Assembly (NCBI GenBank): GCA_009843675.1
Contig: VYCZ01000315.1
Span: 5,350-22,456, forward strand
DNA: 17,107 nt
DNA from: Gammaproteobacteria bacterium
Lineage (GTDB): Bacteria > Pseudomonadota > Gammaproteobacteria > Eutrophobiales > Eutrophobiaceae
Reading direction: 5' to 3'
The notes below the pieces were generated by a model, which was given only the letters and a program-made list of their open reading frames with translations, was not told where the DNA came from and ran no database searches. Of this stretch, positions 7,335-14,124 are shown one piece after another (position 1 is the first letter of the stretch; every line of letters begins with the position of its first letter). A program made the translations under genes and the position numbers.

Positions 7335-8609
7335 ATGAACGCTGAAGTAAACAAGGACCTGCTGGCCAGGGCCATCGACCACATCGACAGGCAGCGCTTG
7401 GTAAAACTGGTCATGGACCTGGTGGACATCCCCAGCCCCACCGGTGAAGAGGAAGGCGTCGCACGCGCCCTGCATGAGATTTTCGGTTCGGCTGGTTTTG
7501 ACGCCACCCTGCAGCCCATCGGCGATGACCGTTACAACGCCATCGGCCGCCTGCAAGGGGAGGGCGGCGGCAAGTCCCTGATGTTCAACGGCCATCTGGA
7601 TACCTCGTTCGGCCCGGAACAGGCCCACCGCGGCATCGGCTACCAGTGCAAGGCCACGCTGGTCGATAACGAATGGATCTACGGCATGGGCTCGTTCAAC
7701 ATGAAGAGCGCCATGGGCACGTATATCGTCGCCACGGAGGCGATCCGCAAGGCCGGCATCAAGCTGGCCGGCGACGTGGTGATCGCGGGCGTAGCCGGCG
7801 AGATAGAGAAAGCGCCGGTGAACGATTTCGAGGGCAGGCAGTACCAGGGCTACGGTGTCGGCACCAAGTTTGCGATTACCCACGGCGCGGTGGCCGATTT
7901 CTGCATCCTGGGCGAACCCACCAACATGATGCTGATCCCGCGCCACTGCGGCACCACCTGGCTCAAGATCACCGTGCCGGGCCGCCTGATCCATACCGCC
8001 TGGTCCAAGGTGGAGACCAACGCCATCAACAAGTCCCGCAAGGTCCTGGACGCCATCCACGACTGGATCCCCGGTTACTGCGAACGCAACAAGGCAGGCG
8101 ATTTCCAGCCCCGGGTGAACGTCTCGGCCATCGAAGGAGGCTGGCCCTGGCGCGGCGCCAGGACCCCGGACAACTGCTGCATCTACATGGACGTCAGGAC
8201 CATACCCGGCGTGATGCCGGTCCAGGTCTATAACGAAGTGCGCGAGGTCATTGCGGACGCTGCGAGCGCCAACGAGGAACTGGCCGGCGTCAAGGTGGAG
8301 ATCTTCCTGTCCGCGCCCGGCACCTCCATACCGGACGATCACGAACTGGTGCAGACCATCATCCAGGCGCATACCGACCAGTTGGGAGAAGCGCCGAAGA
8401 TGGGCATGGAAACCTGGTACAGCGACGCCGCGCACATGAACCGCTACGGCATACCCACGGTGAATTACGGCTCCGCGGGCCGCATCCGCACCACCGGCGG
8501 CGGCGGTTTCTCCACCTCGCAGGGCGAAGCGGTCTATATCGGCGACATGCTGGACATCATCAGGGTTTATATCCAGTCCATCCTGACAATCTGCGGCGTT
8601 GCGGAGTGA
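7335..8609 (+). CDS. M20-family metallohydrolase (ArgE/DapE/carboxypeptidase type) with atypical metal ligands
   Basis: 424 residues with the two-domain M20 layout. Seen: DIPSPTGEE (31-39), the HxD metal motif FNGHLDTS (H87, D89), WIYGMGSFNMKSAMG (about 114-128), AGEIEKAP (E156, E158), CILGEPT (E194), the dimerisation-domain segment GRLIHTAWSKVETNAINK, and SDAAHMNRYGIPTVNYG near the end. In typical members the middle motif is GxGxxDMKGG, whose Asp bridges the two zinc ions; here it is N122. The usual C-terminal metal His (in GxxxAH) is replaced in the GGGGFSTSQGEA stretch. The enzyme may bind one metal or work on an unusual amide or amidine bond. Substrate unknown. ATG at 7335 has AAGG at 7323-7326. 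Its TGA overlaps a GTG that could start the FO synthase gene. Confidence 0.82.
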   Translation: MNAEVNKDLLARAIDHIDRQRLVKLVMDLVDIPSPTGEEEGVARALHEIFGSAGFDATLQPIGDDRYNAIGRLQGEGGGKSLMFNGHLDTSFGPEQAHRGIGYQCKATLVDNEWIYGMGSFNMKSAMGTYIVATEAIRKAGIKLAGDVVIAGVAGEIEKAPVNDFEGRQYQGYGVGTKFAITHGAVADFCILGEPTNMMLIPRHCGTTWLKITVPGRLIHTAWSKVETNAINKSRKVLDAIHDWIPGYCERNKAGDFQPRVNVSAIEGGWPWRGARTPDNCCIYMDVRTIPGVMPVQVYNEVREVIADAASANEELAGVKVEIFLSAPGTSIPDDHELVQTIIQAHTDQLGEAPKMGMETWYSDAAHMNRYGIPTVNYGSAGRIRTTGGGGFSTSQGEAVYIGDMLDIIRVYIQSILTICGVAE

Positions 8610-11251
8610 GTACACATTCGTCATTCCCGCGAAAGCGGGAATCCAGTGAAACAAAGGGTCGCCCTGCGGGCGACACAGTATTCCACTGGATGCCGGGTCA
8701 AGCCCGGCATGACGAAATGGTAATTGAAGAACACCTGTCGCGATCCGCTTGCGATCTCGGGGAACTCATGCAGCAGGCGGCAGAGTTGCGCGACCAGGGT
8801 CACGGCCGCGTGGTTTCATATTCCCCCAAGGTCTTTATCCCCCTGACGAAACTATGCCGGGACGTGTGCCATTATTGCACCTTCGCGCAACCGCCGCGGC
8901 CGGGGCAACAGGCTTATATGAGTATCGATGAGGTCCTGGCCATAGCACGGGCCGGCGCGGAGGCGGGCTGCCATGAGGCCCTGTTCACCCTGGGAGACAA
9001 GCCTGAAGCGCGCTACAAGGCTGCCAGGGACGAATTGGCGGCGCTCGGCCATGCCTCGACCCTGTCCTACCTGCGGGAGGCGGCGCAGGCGGTGCTGGAC
9101 GAGACCGGCCTGCTGCCGCACATGAACCCGGGAGTGATGACCCAGTCCGAACTGGAGGACCTGCGCCCGGTATCGGTATCCCAGGGGCTGATGCTGGAGA
9201 GCAGCTCGGCGCGCTTGTGCGAGAAAGGCGGCCCCCATTACGGATCACCGGACAAACGGCCGCAGGTGCGCCTGGACAGCATCGCCGCGGCAGGGGCGGC
9301 GCGGGCGCCGTTTACCTCCGGCATCCTCATCGGCATAGGCGAGACCCGCCGCGAGCGCCTGGAAGCCTTGCTGGCGTTGAGGGACCTGCATGAGGCGCAT
9401 GGGCACATCCAGGAAATCATCGTCCAGAACTTCCGCCGCAAGCCCGGCACGAAGATGCACGATGCCCTGGAACCGGCACTGGAGGAACTGCTTTGGACCG
9501 TCGCCATGGCGCGCATCATCTTCGGCCCGCACATGAACATTCAGGCGCCCCCCAACCTGACCCTCGATGAGTCATTGCCCGACCTCATCCACGCGGGGAT
9601 CAACGACTGGGGCGGCGTCTCACCCGTGACCCCGGACCACGTCAACCCGGAGGCGGCCTGGCCGCACCTGGACCGGCTGCGCACCGCAACGGAGGCGGCC
9701 GGCAAGACGCTTGCGCCGAGGCTGCCGGTATACCCGGCATATATCCGTGAAAGGGATACCTGGATCGACCCGGCCCTGCATACCCGCGTGCTGCGGAAGA
9801 TCGATGCCGCCGGCTTCGCCCGCCCGGACGACTGGGCGCCGGGGAGCAGTGGACAGAAGCCGGAATACACAAGACAGGGGACGGACCCCCGCTTACAACA
9901 TGCGGGGGCATGCTTAAATCCGTCCCCGCACCCGCGAGGGGAGGGGACAGGGAACGGAAGGCAGACGGCGAGCGAAAAACCACAGTGGGCAATGCACAAT
10001 GGCCTGGGTACTGTTATCAATAAAGCCGTGGCCGGCACACGCCTTACCGAAGCTGAAATCATAACGCTGTTCAATGCCCGCGGCGCCGATGAAGACGCCG
10101 TGCTACAGGCCGCCGACAACCTGCGCCAGACCGTGAACGGCGATACGGTCAGCTACGTGGTCAACCGGAACATCAACTACACCAATATCTGCTATTTCGG
10201 CTGCGGTTTCTGCGCCTTTTCCAAGGGGCGCGTGGCCGAGAACCTGCGCGAGCGCGGCTATGACCTGCCCCTGGAAGAGATACAGGCGCGGGTATCCGAG
10301 GCCTGGGAGAGAGGCGCGACCGAGGTCTGCCTGCAAGGCGGTATCCACCCGGACTATACCGGAGCGACCTACCTGGCCATCTTACGGGCAGTCAAGGAGG
10401 CGCAGCCGGACATGCACGTGCATGCGTTCTCGCCGCTGGAGATCCGGCAGGGGGCAGAGACCCTGGGCCTGCCGCTCAGGGACTATCTCGGTGAGTTGAA
10501 ACAGGCCGGCCTGGGGACCCTGCCCGGCACCGCGGCGGAGATCCTCGATGATGAGATCAGGCAGATCATCTGCCCGGACAAGCTGAACACGGCCGAGTGG
10601 CTGGAGGTCATGAGCACCGCCCACTCCCTGGGCCTCAACTCCACGTCCACCATCATGTTCGGCCACGTGGACGGACCGCTGAACTGGGCGCGCCACCTGC
10701 TGCGTATCCGCGATTTGCAGGAGGAAACGGGCGGTTTCACCGAGTTCGTGCCGCTGCCCTTCGTGCACATGGAAGCGCCCATGTACCGCAAGGGCCGGGC
10801 GCGCAAAGGCCCCACCTTCCGCGAGGCGATCCTGATGCACGCCGTCGCCAGGCTGGTATTGCATCCCCATATCACCAACATACAAGCCTCCTGGGTGAAA
10901 CTGGGCATGGACGGTCTCCGGGCCTGCCTGGACGCGGGCGTAAACGACGTGGGCGGCACCCTGATGAACGAAAGCATCAGCCGCGCAGCCGGCGCCTCCC
11001 ACGGCCAGGAATTCACCGCGGCGGGCATGCGCGACCTGATCACGGCCGCCGGAAAGATACCGCAACAGCGCACCACCCGTTACGAGCCTGTGACGGAGAG
11101 AGCGGGTGACACGCTCCCCCATTCGTCATTCCCGTGCAAACGGGAATCCAGTAAAATGATGGGTCGCCCTGCGGGTGACACAGTATTCCACTGGATGCCG
11201 GGTCAAGCCCGGCATGACGAACAAGAGGGTCAGTCCCGGCATGACAAATAG
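8606..11251 (+). CDS. fbiC: FO synthase, fused CofG-CofH (FbiC type), coenzyme F420 biosynthesis
   Basis: A two-domain radical SAM protein that builds FO (7,8-didemethyl-8-hydroxy-5-deazariboflavin), the F420 chromophore, from tyrosine and the flavin precursor 5-amino-6-ribitylaminouracil. Numbering from GTG 8606: the CofG half has the 4Fe-4S motif C84-x3-C88-x2-C91 in LCRDVCHYCTFAQPPR, and the CofH half has C529-x3-C533-x2-C536 in NICYFGCGFCAFSKGR. CofG is about residues 40-420, CofH about 470-830. The true start is debatable: GTG 8606 overlaps the upstream TGA and gives a leader encoded by a 101-bp repeat, while ATG 8717 (residue 38) directly precedes conserved sequence and is the more natural start. 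The last 50 residues after TTRYEPV are also repeat-encoded, and the linker carries a 51-bp palindrome. The conserved halves look intact. The core is about the size of mycobacterial FbiC. Confidence 0.92.
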   Translation: MSTHSSFPRKRESSETKGRPAGDTVFHWMPGQARHDEMVIEEHLSRSACDLGELMQQAAELRDQGHGRVVSYSPKVFIPLTKLCRDVCHYCTFAQPPRPGQQAYMSIDEVLAIARAGAEAGCHEALFTLGDKPEARYKAARDELAALGHASTLSYLREAAQAVLDETGLLPHMNPGVMTQSELEDLRPVSVSQGLMLESSSARLCEKGGPHYGSPDKRPQVRLDSIAAAGAARAPFTSGILIGIGETRRERLEALLALRDLHEAHGHIQEIIVQNFRRKPGTKMHDALEPALEELLWTVAMARIIFGPHMNIQAPPNLTLDESLPDLIHAGINDWGGVSPVTPDHVNPEAAWPHLDRLRTATEAAGKTLAPRLPVYPAYIRERDTWIDPALHTRVLRKIDAAGFARPDDWAPGSSGQKPEYTRQGTDPRLQHAGACLNPSPHPRGEGTGNGRQTASEKPQWAMHNGLGTVINKAVAGTRLTEAEIITLFNARGADEDAVLQAADNLRQTVNGDTVSYVVNRNINYTNICYFGCGFCAFSKGRVAENLRERGYDLPLEEIQARVSEAWERGATEVCLQGGIHPDYTGATYLAILRAVKEAQPDMHVHAFSPLEIRQGAETLGLPLRDYLGELKQAGLGTLPGTAAEILDDEIRQIICPDKLNTAEWLEVMSTAHSLGLNSTSTIMFGHVDGPLNWARHLLRIRDLQEETGGFTEFVPLPFVHMEAPMYRKGRARKGPTFREAILMHAVARLVLHPHITNIQASWVKLGMDGLRACLDAGVNDVGGTLMNESISRAAGASHGQEFTAAGMRDLITAAGKIPQQRTTRYEPVTERAGDTLPHSSFPCKRESSKMMGRPAGDTVFHWMPGQARHDEQEGQSRHDK
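8616..8716. repeat. 101-bp dispersed repeat, copy A (dRS3-like ends)
   Basis: The unit starts with ATTCGTCATTCCCGCG, contains the inverted repeat ATTCCCGC...GCGGGAAT, and ends GGATGCCGGGTCAAGCCCGGCATGACGAA, itself palindromic (GCCGGG...CCCGGC). Copy B at 11121-11221 has the same length and about 8 differences. When translated the family gives the HSSFPRKRESS...HWMPGQARHDE peptide seen as spurious tails in many bacterial proteins. Here it separates the M20 stop from the conserved start of the FO synthase. Confidence 0.92.
9877..9927. repeat. 51-bp palindromic element inside the CofG-CofH linker
   Basis: GGGGACGGA (9877-9885) pairs with TCCGTCCCC (9919-9927), and inside it CCCCCGC (9886-9892) pairs with GCGGGGG (9902-9908). 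Being 51 bp, it adds exactly 17 codons and no stop. It lies in the non-conserved linker (residues about 424-441) and resembles the GGGG-headed palindromes elsewhere in the window. Confidence 0.8.
11121..11248. repeat. 101-bp dispersed repeat, copy B, plus a truncated third end
   Basis: Bases 11121-11221 match copy A at 8616-8716 over 101 positions with about 8 substitutions, in the same orientation and the same reading frame of the FO synthase. Bases 11227-11248 (GGGTCAGTCCCGGCATGACAAA) repeat the right-hand end once more. The FO synthase stop codon follows at 11249-11251, so the present C-terminus is made by the repeats. Confidence 0.9.
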
Positions 11252-11279
11252 GGACCCCTTATTAAAGACATGAAAAGAC

Positions 11280-13391
11280 ATGCAAACTGAAGTAAGAACC
11301 ATCTGCCGCGCCTGCGGCCACGGCGGTTGCGGCGTCTACGTCGCGGTGGAAGACGGCAAGCCGGTCAAGATCAAGCCGGACTGGGACCACCCGGTCAGCA
11401 AGGGCTATACCTGCAAGAAGGCCCACGGTTACCTGGAACTGCAGGAACACCCGGACCGCCTGCTCTATCCCATGCAGCGGGTCGGAGAGCGCGGCGAAGG
11501 CAAGTGGCGGCGGCTGTCCTGGGATGAAGCGCTGACCATCGTCGCCGATAAGCTGAACACGATAAAACAGGAATCCGGCGCCGAGTCGGTGGTGTTCGGC
11601 CACGGCACCGGGCGCGATTTCCACCGCTTCGTGTACCGGGTCGCCAACCTGTACGGTTCGCCCAACGTGCTGACGCCGGGGCACATGTGCTACCTGCCGC
11701 GCATCGCCATCTGCAAGGTGATGGGCATGGATATCCCGCTCTGCGATTACGACAACAGGCCGAAATGCGTCGTCGCCTGGGGCAGCAACCACCTGATCTC
11801 CAACCCGGACGAGAACAAGGGCATCAACCTCGCCCATACCCTGACCGCCGGCGCAAAACTGATCGTGATCGACCCCCGGGGCAGCAAGCTGGCCAACAAG
11901 GCGGACCTGTGGCTGCAACTGCGCCCGGCCACCGACTCGGCGCTGGCCCTGGGCATGATGCACGTCATCGTGAAAGAAAACCTGTACGACCATGATTTTG
12001 TCGAGAAATACACGACCGGCTTCGACAAGCTGAAGGAACGGCTGGAGCGTTTCCCGCCGGAAGTGGTGGAACGCATCACCTGGGTGCCGAAGGAGAAGAT
12101 CATCGCCGCGGCCAGGCTCTACGCCACCACCAGGCCCGCCACGCTGCAATGGGGCGTGGGTATCGAGCAGAACATCAACTGTGTCGACGCCGACCGGGCC
12201 CTGATCTACCTGGTGGCCCTGACCGGCAACCTGGACGTCCCCGGCGGCAACGTGATCTTCGGCCTGCCTCCGGGATTGCCGCGGGCCCGATTCGCCCTGT
12301 TCCACGAATTGCCGGAGGAACAGAAGCAGAAACTGCTGGGCGGCGACAAGTACAAGCTGGGCGCCTCCATCAACCGCATCACCCCGCACGTGGTCTGGGA
12401 CGCCATCGAGCGCGGCGACCCGTACCGGGTGCGCGCCATGGTGATCTTCGCCAGCAACCAGTTGGCGGCCCGGGAAAACGCCGACCGGGTGTACGAGGCG
12501 CTGAAGCAGGTGGAGTTCTTCGTCGCCACCGACATCTTCAGGACCGCCACGACCGAGCTGGCCGACATCGTCCTGCCCGCGGCCACCTGGCTGGAGAACG
12601 ACAACATCGCCGATTACTGGAAGGTGCACGGCTACGTATTCCCGCGCCGCAAGGTAGTGGAGGCGCCGGGCGAGGCCTGGCCGGACCACATCATCCTGAA
12701 TGAACTGGGCAAGAAACTGGGCTTCGAGGACCGCTTCTGGGACACTTACGAGGAATCGCTGGATTTCATCCTGGAGTCTGCCGGGACGACTTGGGATGAG
12801 TTCAAGGACATGCCGTACCTGCGCACCGAGCCGGAATTCAGGAAACACGAGAAATACGGTTTCAACTCCGAGTCGGGCAAGCTGGACTTCTACCTGAAAC
12901 AGTACGAGGACTGGGGCTACGACCCGCTGCCGGATTTTGTCGAACCGCCAGAAAGCCCGGCGCGGGAGGCAGAGTTCGTATCCCGTTATCCCACGGTGTT
13001 GATCACGGGACACCGCATCTTCAACTTCTTCGGTTCGGAACTGCGCCAGTCAAACTACCTGCGCAAGGGCCATCCCGACCCCTTGATCGAAATTCACCCG
13101 GAACTGGCGCAAACCAAGGATATCGAGAACGGCGACTGGGTGTGGGTGGAAACGCCCCGGGGCAGGGTGAAACTCCGCGCAAAGCTGTCCGACGGAGTCG
13201 ACCCCAGGGTAGCCAGCGCCGAATTCGGCTGGTGGTTCCCGGAGAAGGGCGCCCCGGACTACGGCTGGCGCGAATCCAACATCAACGTCCTGACCATGGA
13301 CGGCCCGCCCCTGGACCCGGGGATGGGGGCCACTAACCTCAAGGGATTGATGTGCAACATCGAAAAAGTATCCGCAGATTACGCAGATTAA
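11280..13391 (+). CDS. Molybdopterin (bis-MGD) oxidoreductase, DMSO reductase superfamily
   Basis: 703 residues with the standard layout: an N-terminal 4Fe-4S domain with C9-x2-C12-x4-C17 and C45 (YTCKKAH), the RLLYPMQRVGERGEGKWRRLSWDEAL segment that follows it in this superfamily, a probable Mo/W ligand C137 in GHMCYLPR, IDPRGSK (a cofactor-binding loop), TDSALALGM, ADIVLPAATWLE, and a C-terminal MGD-binding barrel (VLITGHRIFNFFGSELRQ, ENGDWVWVETPRG). No Tat signal or redox-partner gene is seen, so it is probably cytoplasmic. Cofactor motifs and length fit the formate dehydrogenase / acetylene hydratase side of the superfamily; which oxidation, reduction or hydration it performs is unknown. 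It starts 28 bases after the FO synthase without a clear Shine-Dalgarno site. The final residues ADYAD and the TAA come from a tandem repeat. Confidence 0.87.
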   Translation: MQTEVRTICRACGHGGCGVYVAVEDGKPVKIKPDWDHPVSKGYTCKKAHGYLELQEHPDRLLYPMQRVGERGEGKWRRLSWDEALTIVADKLNTIKQESGAESVVFGHGTGRDFHRFVYRVANLYGSPNVLTPGHMCYLPRIAICKVMGMDIPLCDYDNRPKCVVAWGSNHLISNPDENKGINLAHTLTAGAKLIVIDPRGSKLANKADLWLQLRPATDSALALGMMHVIVKENLYDHDFVEKYTTGFDKLKERLERFPPEVVERITWVPKEKIIAAARLYATTRPATLQWGVGIEQNINCVDADRALIYLVALTGNLDVPGGNVIFGLPPGLPRARFALFHELPEEQKQKLLGGDKYKLGASINRITPHVVWDAIERGDPYRVRAMVIFASNQLAARENADRVYEALKQVEFFVATDIFRTATTELADIVLPAATWLENDNIADYWKVHGYVFPRRKVVEAPGEAWPDHIILNELGKKLGFEDRFWDTYEESLDFILESAGTTWDEFKDMPYLRTEPEFRKHEKYGFNSESGKLDFYLKQYEDWGYDPLPDFVEPPESPAREAEFVSRYPTVLITGHRIFNFFGSELRQSNYLRKGHPDPLIEIHPELAQTKDIENGDWVWVETPRGRVKLRAKLSDGVDPRVASAEFGWWFPEKGAPDYGWRESNINVLTMDGPPLDPGMGATNLKGLMCNIEKVSADYAD

Positions 13392-13399
13392 CGCAGATA
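13373..13399 (+). repeat. CGCAGATTA tandem repeat at the end of the molybdopterin gene
   Basis: CGCAGATTA occurs at 13373-13381 and 13382-13390, and a third near copy, ACGCAGATA, at 13391-13399. The repeat supplies the last codons and the TAA stop (13389-13391), so it has probably replaced the original 3' end of the gene. Confidence 0.85.
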
Positions 13400-13407
13400 A
13401 TAATCCT

Positions 13408-13447
13408 GGGGTCAGAGTAATGTCTTCGAATTTCTTACTCCGACCCC
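13408..13447. repeat. REP-like palindrome 1 between convergent genes
   Basis: GGGGTCAGAGTAA (13408-13420) pairs with TTACTCCGACCCC (13435-13447) with one mismatch around a 14-base centre. It is the same family as 7220-7302. It lies between the convergent molybdopterin and dioxygenase genes, where a two-way transcription stop would be expected. Confidence 0.85.
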
Positions 13448-13474
13448 TGATGCCGCGGAATTGACAGAACTCTC

Positions 13475-13517
13475 GGGGTCAGAGTAAGAATTTCGTCAGA
13501 AATTTTACTCTGACCCC
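13475..13517. repeat. REP-like palindrome 2 between convergent genes
   Basis: GGGGTCAGAGTAA (13475-13487) pairs perfectly with TTACTCTGACCCC (13505-13517), and the stem extends partly through GAATTT/GAAATT. It ends 12 bases from the stop codon of the minus-strand dioxygenase beta subunit. Confidence 0.87.
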
Positions 13518-13529
13518 ACACATCAAAAC

Positions 13530-14123
13530 TCACAACATAAAGGAAATATTCCCCTGCGCCTGGTCCGCGTCGATCAGGTTGACCTGTTTTACCTCGATTA
13601 GCCAGCCTCCGCCTTCCTGTCCTTGCAGCACGTAGCCGCCCATGCAGGCAAGCGTGCCGCGTTCGCCTTTGCGGTAGGTATGGATGGTGAGGTTCGCGCG
13701 CACCCGCAGTTCAGTCTCGCCGGTGGCCCAGATTTCGATATTGCTCAGGCAGTGCCGGGTACGGGTGGGCGGCAACTGCGAAAAGGCAAAGCCGGTGCGG
13801 TACCGGGCGATCTTGTCCTCCAGGCGGCGCCGGTCCTGTATCTCCCAGGTGATGGTACGTCCCGGGTTGTGGGGCGCCGGATCACTGGGGACCCAGTAAA
13901 TGCACTGCTCCTGGAACAGGTCGAGCCACTCCTCGAACCGGCCGTCGTCCAGCAGGCGGCACTCGCGGTGGAGCAGGGCGGTGATTTCATGGTGGAGATC
14001 AGGAGCGACGGGCGGTCCCGGGTTGCTCCAGTCCTGCGCTATCCCGTGCAGGCGCCGGTAGTAATCATCATCGACATAGGTAGAGGGACCCGGCTCCTGT
14101 TGCAGTAATTTCTTAGTCGTCAC
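13530..14123 (-). CDS. Ring-hydroxylating dioxygenase, beta (small) subunit
   Basis: 197 residues of the SnoaL/NTF2-like fold used by small subunits of Rieske non-haem iron dioxygenases. Typical segments are LLHRECRLLDDGRFEEWLDL (about 50-70), YWVP, the DRRRLEDKIARYRTGFAFSQLPPTRTRHCLSNIEI stretch and VRANLTIHTYR, followed by a C-terminal strand pair. The subunit has no cofactor; it packs under the alpha subunits in an alpha3beta3 hexamer and helps set structure. It begins at a GTG (14121-14123) one base after the stop of the alpha gene, so the two are co-translated. No ferredoxin or reductase gene is nearby, so electron donors must be encoded elsewhere. Confidence 0.88.
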   Translation of the reverse strand: MTTKKLLQQEPGPSTYVDDDYYRRLHGIAQDWSNPGPPVAPDLHHEITALLHRECRLLDDGRFEEWLDLFQEQCIYWVPSDPAPHNPGRTITWEIQDRRRLEDKIARYRTGFAFSQLPPTRTRHCLSNIEIWATGETELRVRANLTIHTYRKGERGTLACMGGYVLQGQEGGGWLIEVKQVNLIDADQAQGNISFML

Positions 14124-14124
14124 A

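Noticed and set aside
7296..8654. Minus-strand open frame of 452 codons opposite the M20 gene
   Set aside because: Antisense shadow, beginning in the dispersed repeat (its first residues are repeat-encoded) with no domain recognised.
8616..11221. Composite transposon carrying fbiC
   Set aside because: The flanking 101-bp units are in direct orientation, contain no transposase, and show no target-site duplication that I could identify.
11262..13013. Minus-strand open frame of 583 codons opposite the molybdopterin gene
   Set aside because: Low-complexity V/H/R/D-rich product typical of the antisense frame of a GC-biased gene, with no motif; the plus-strand protein has complete family motifs.
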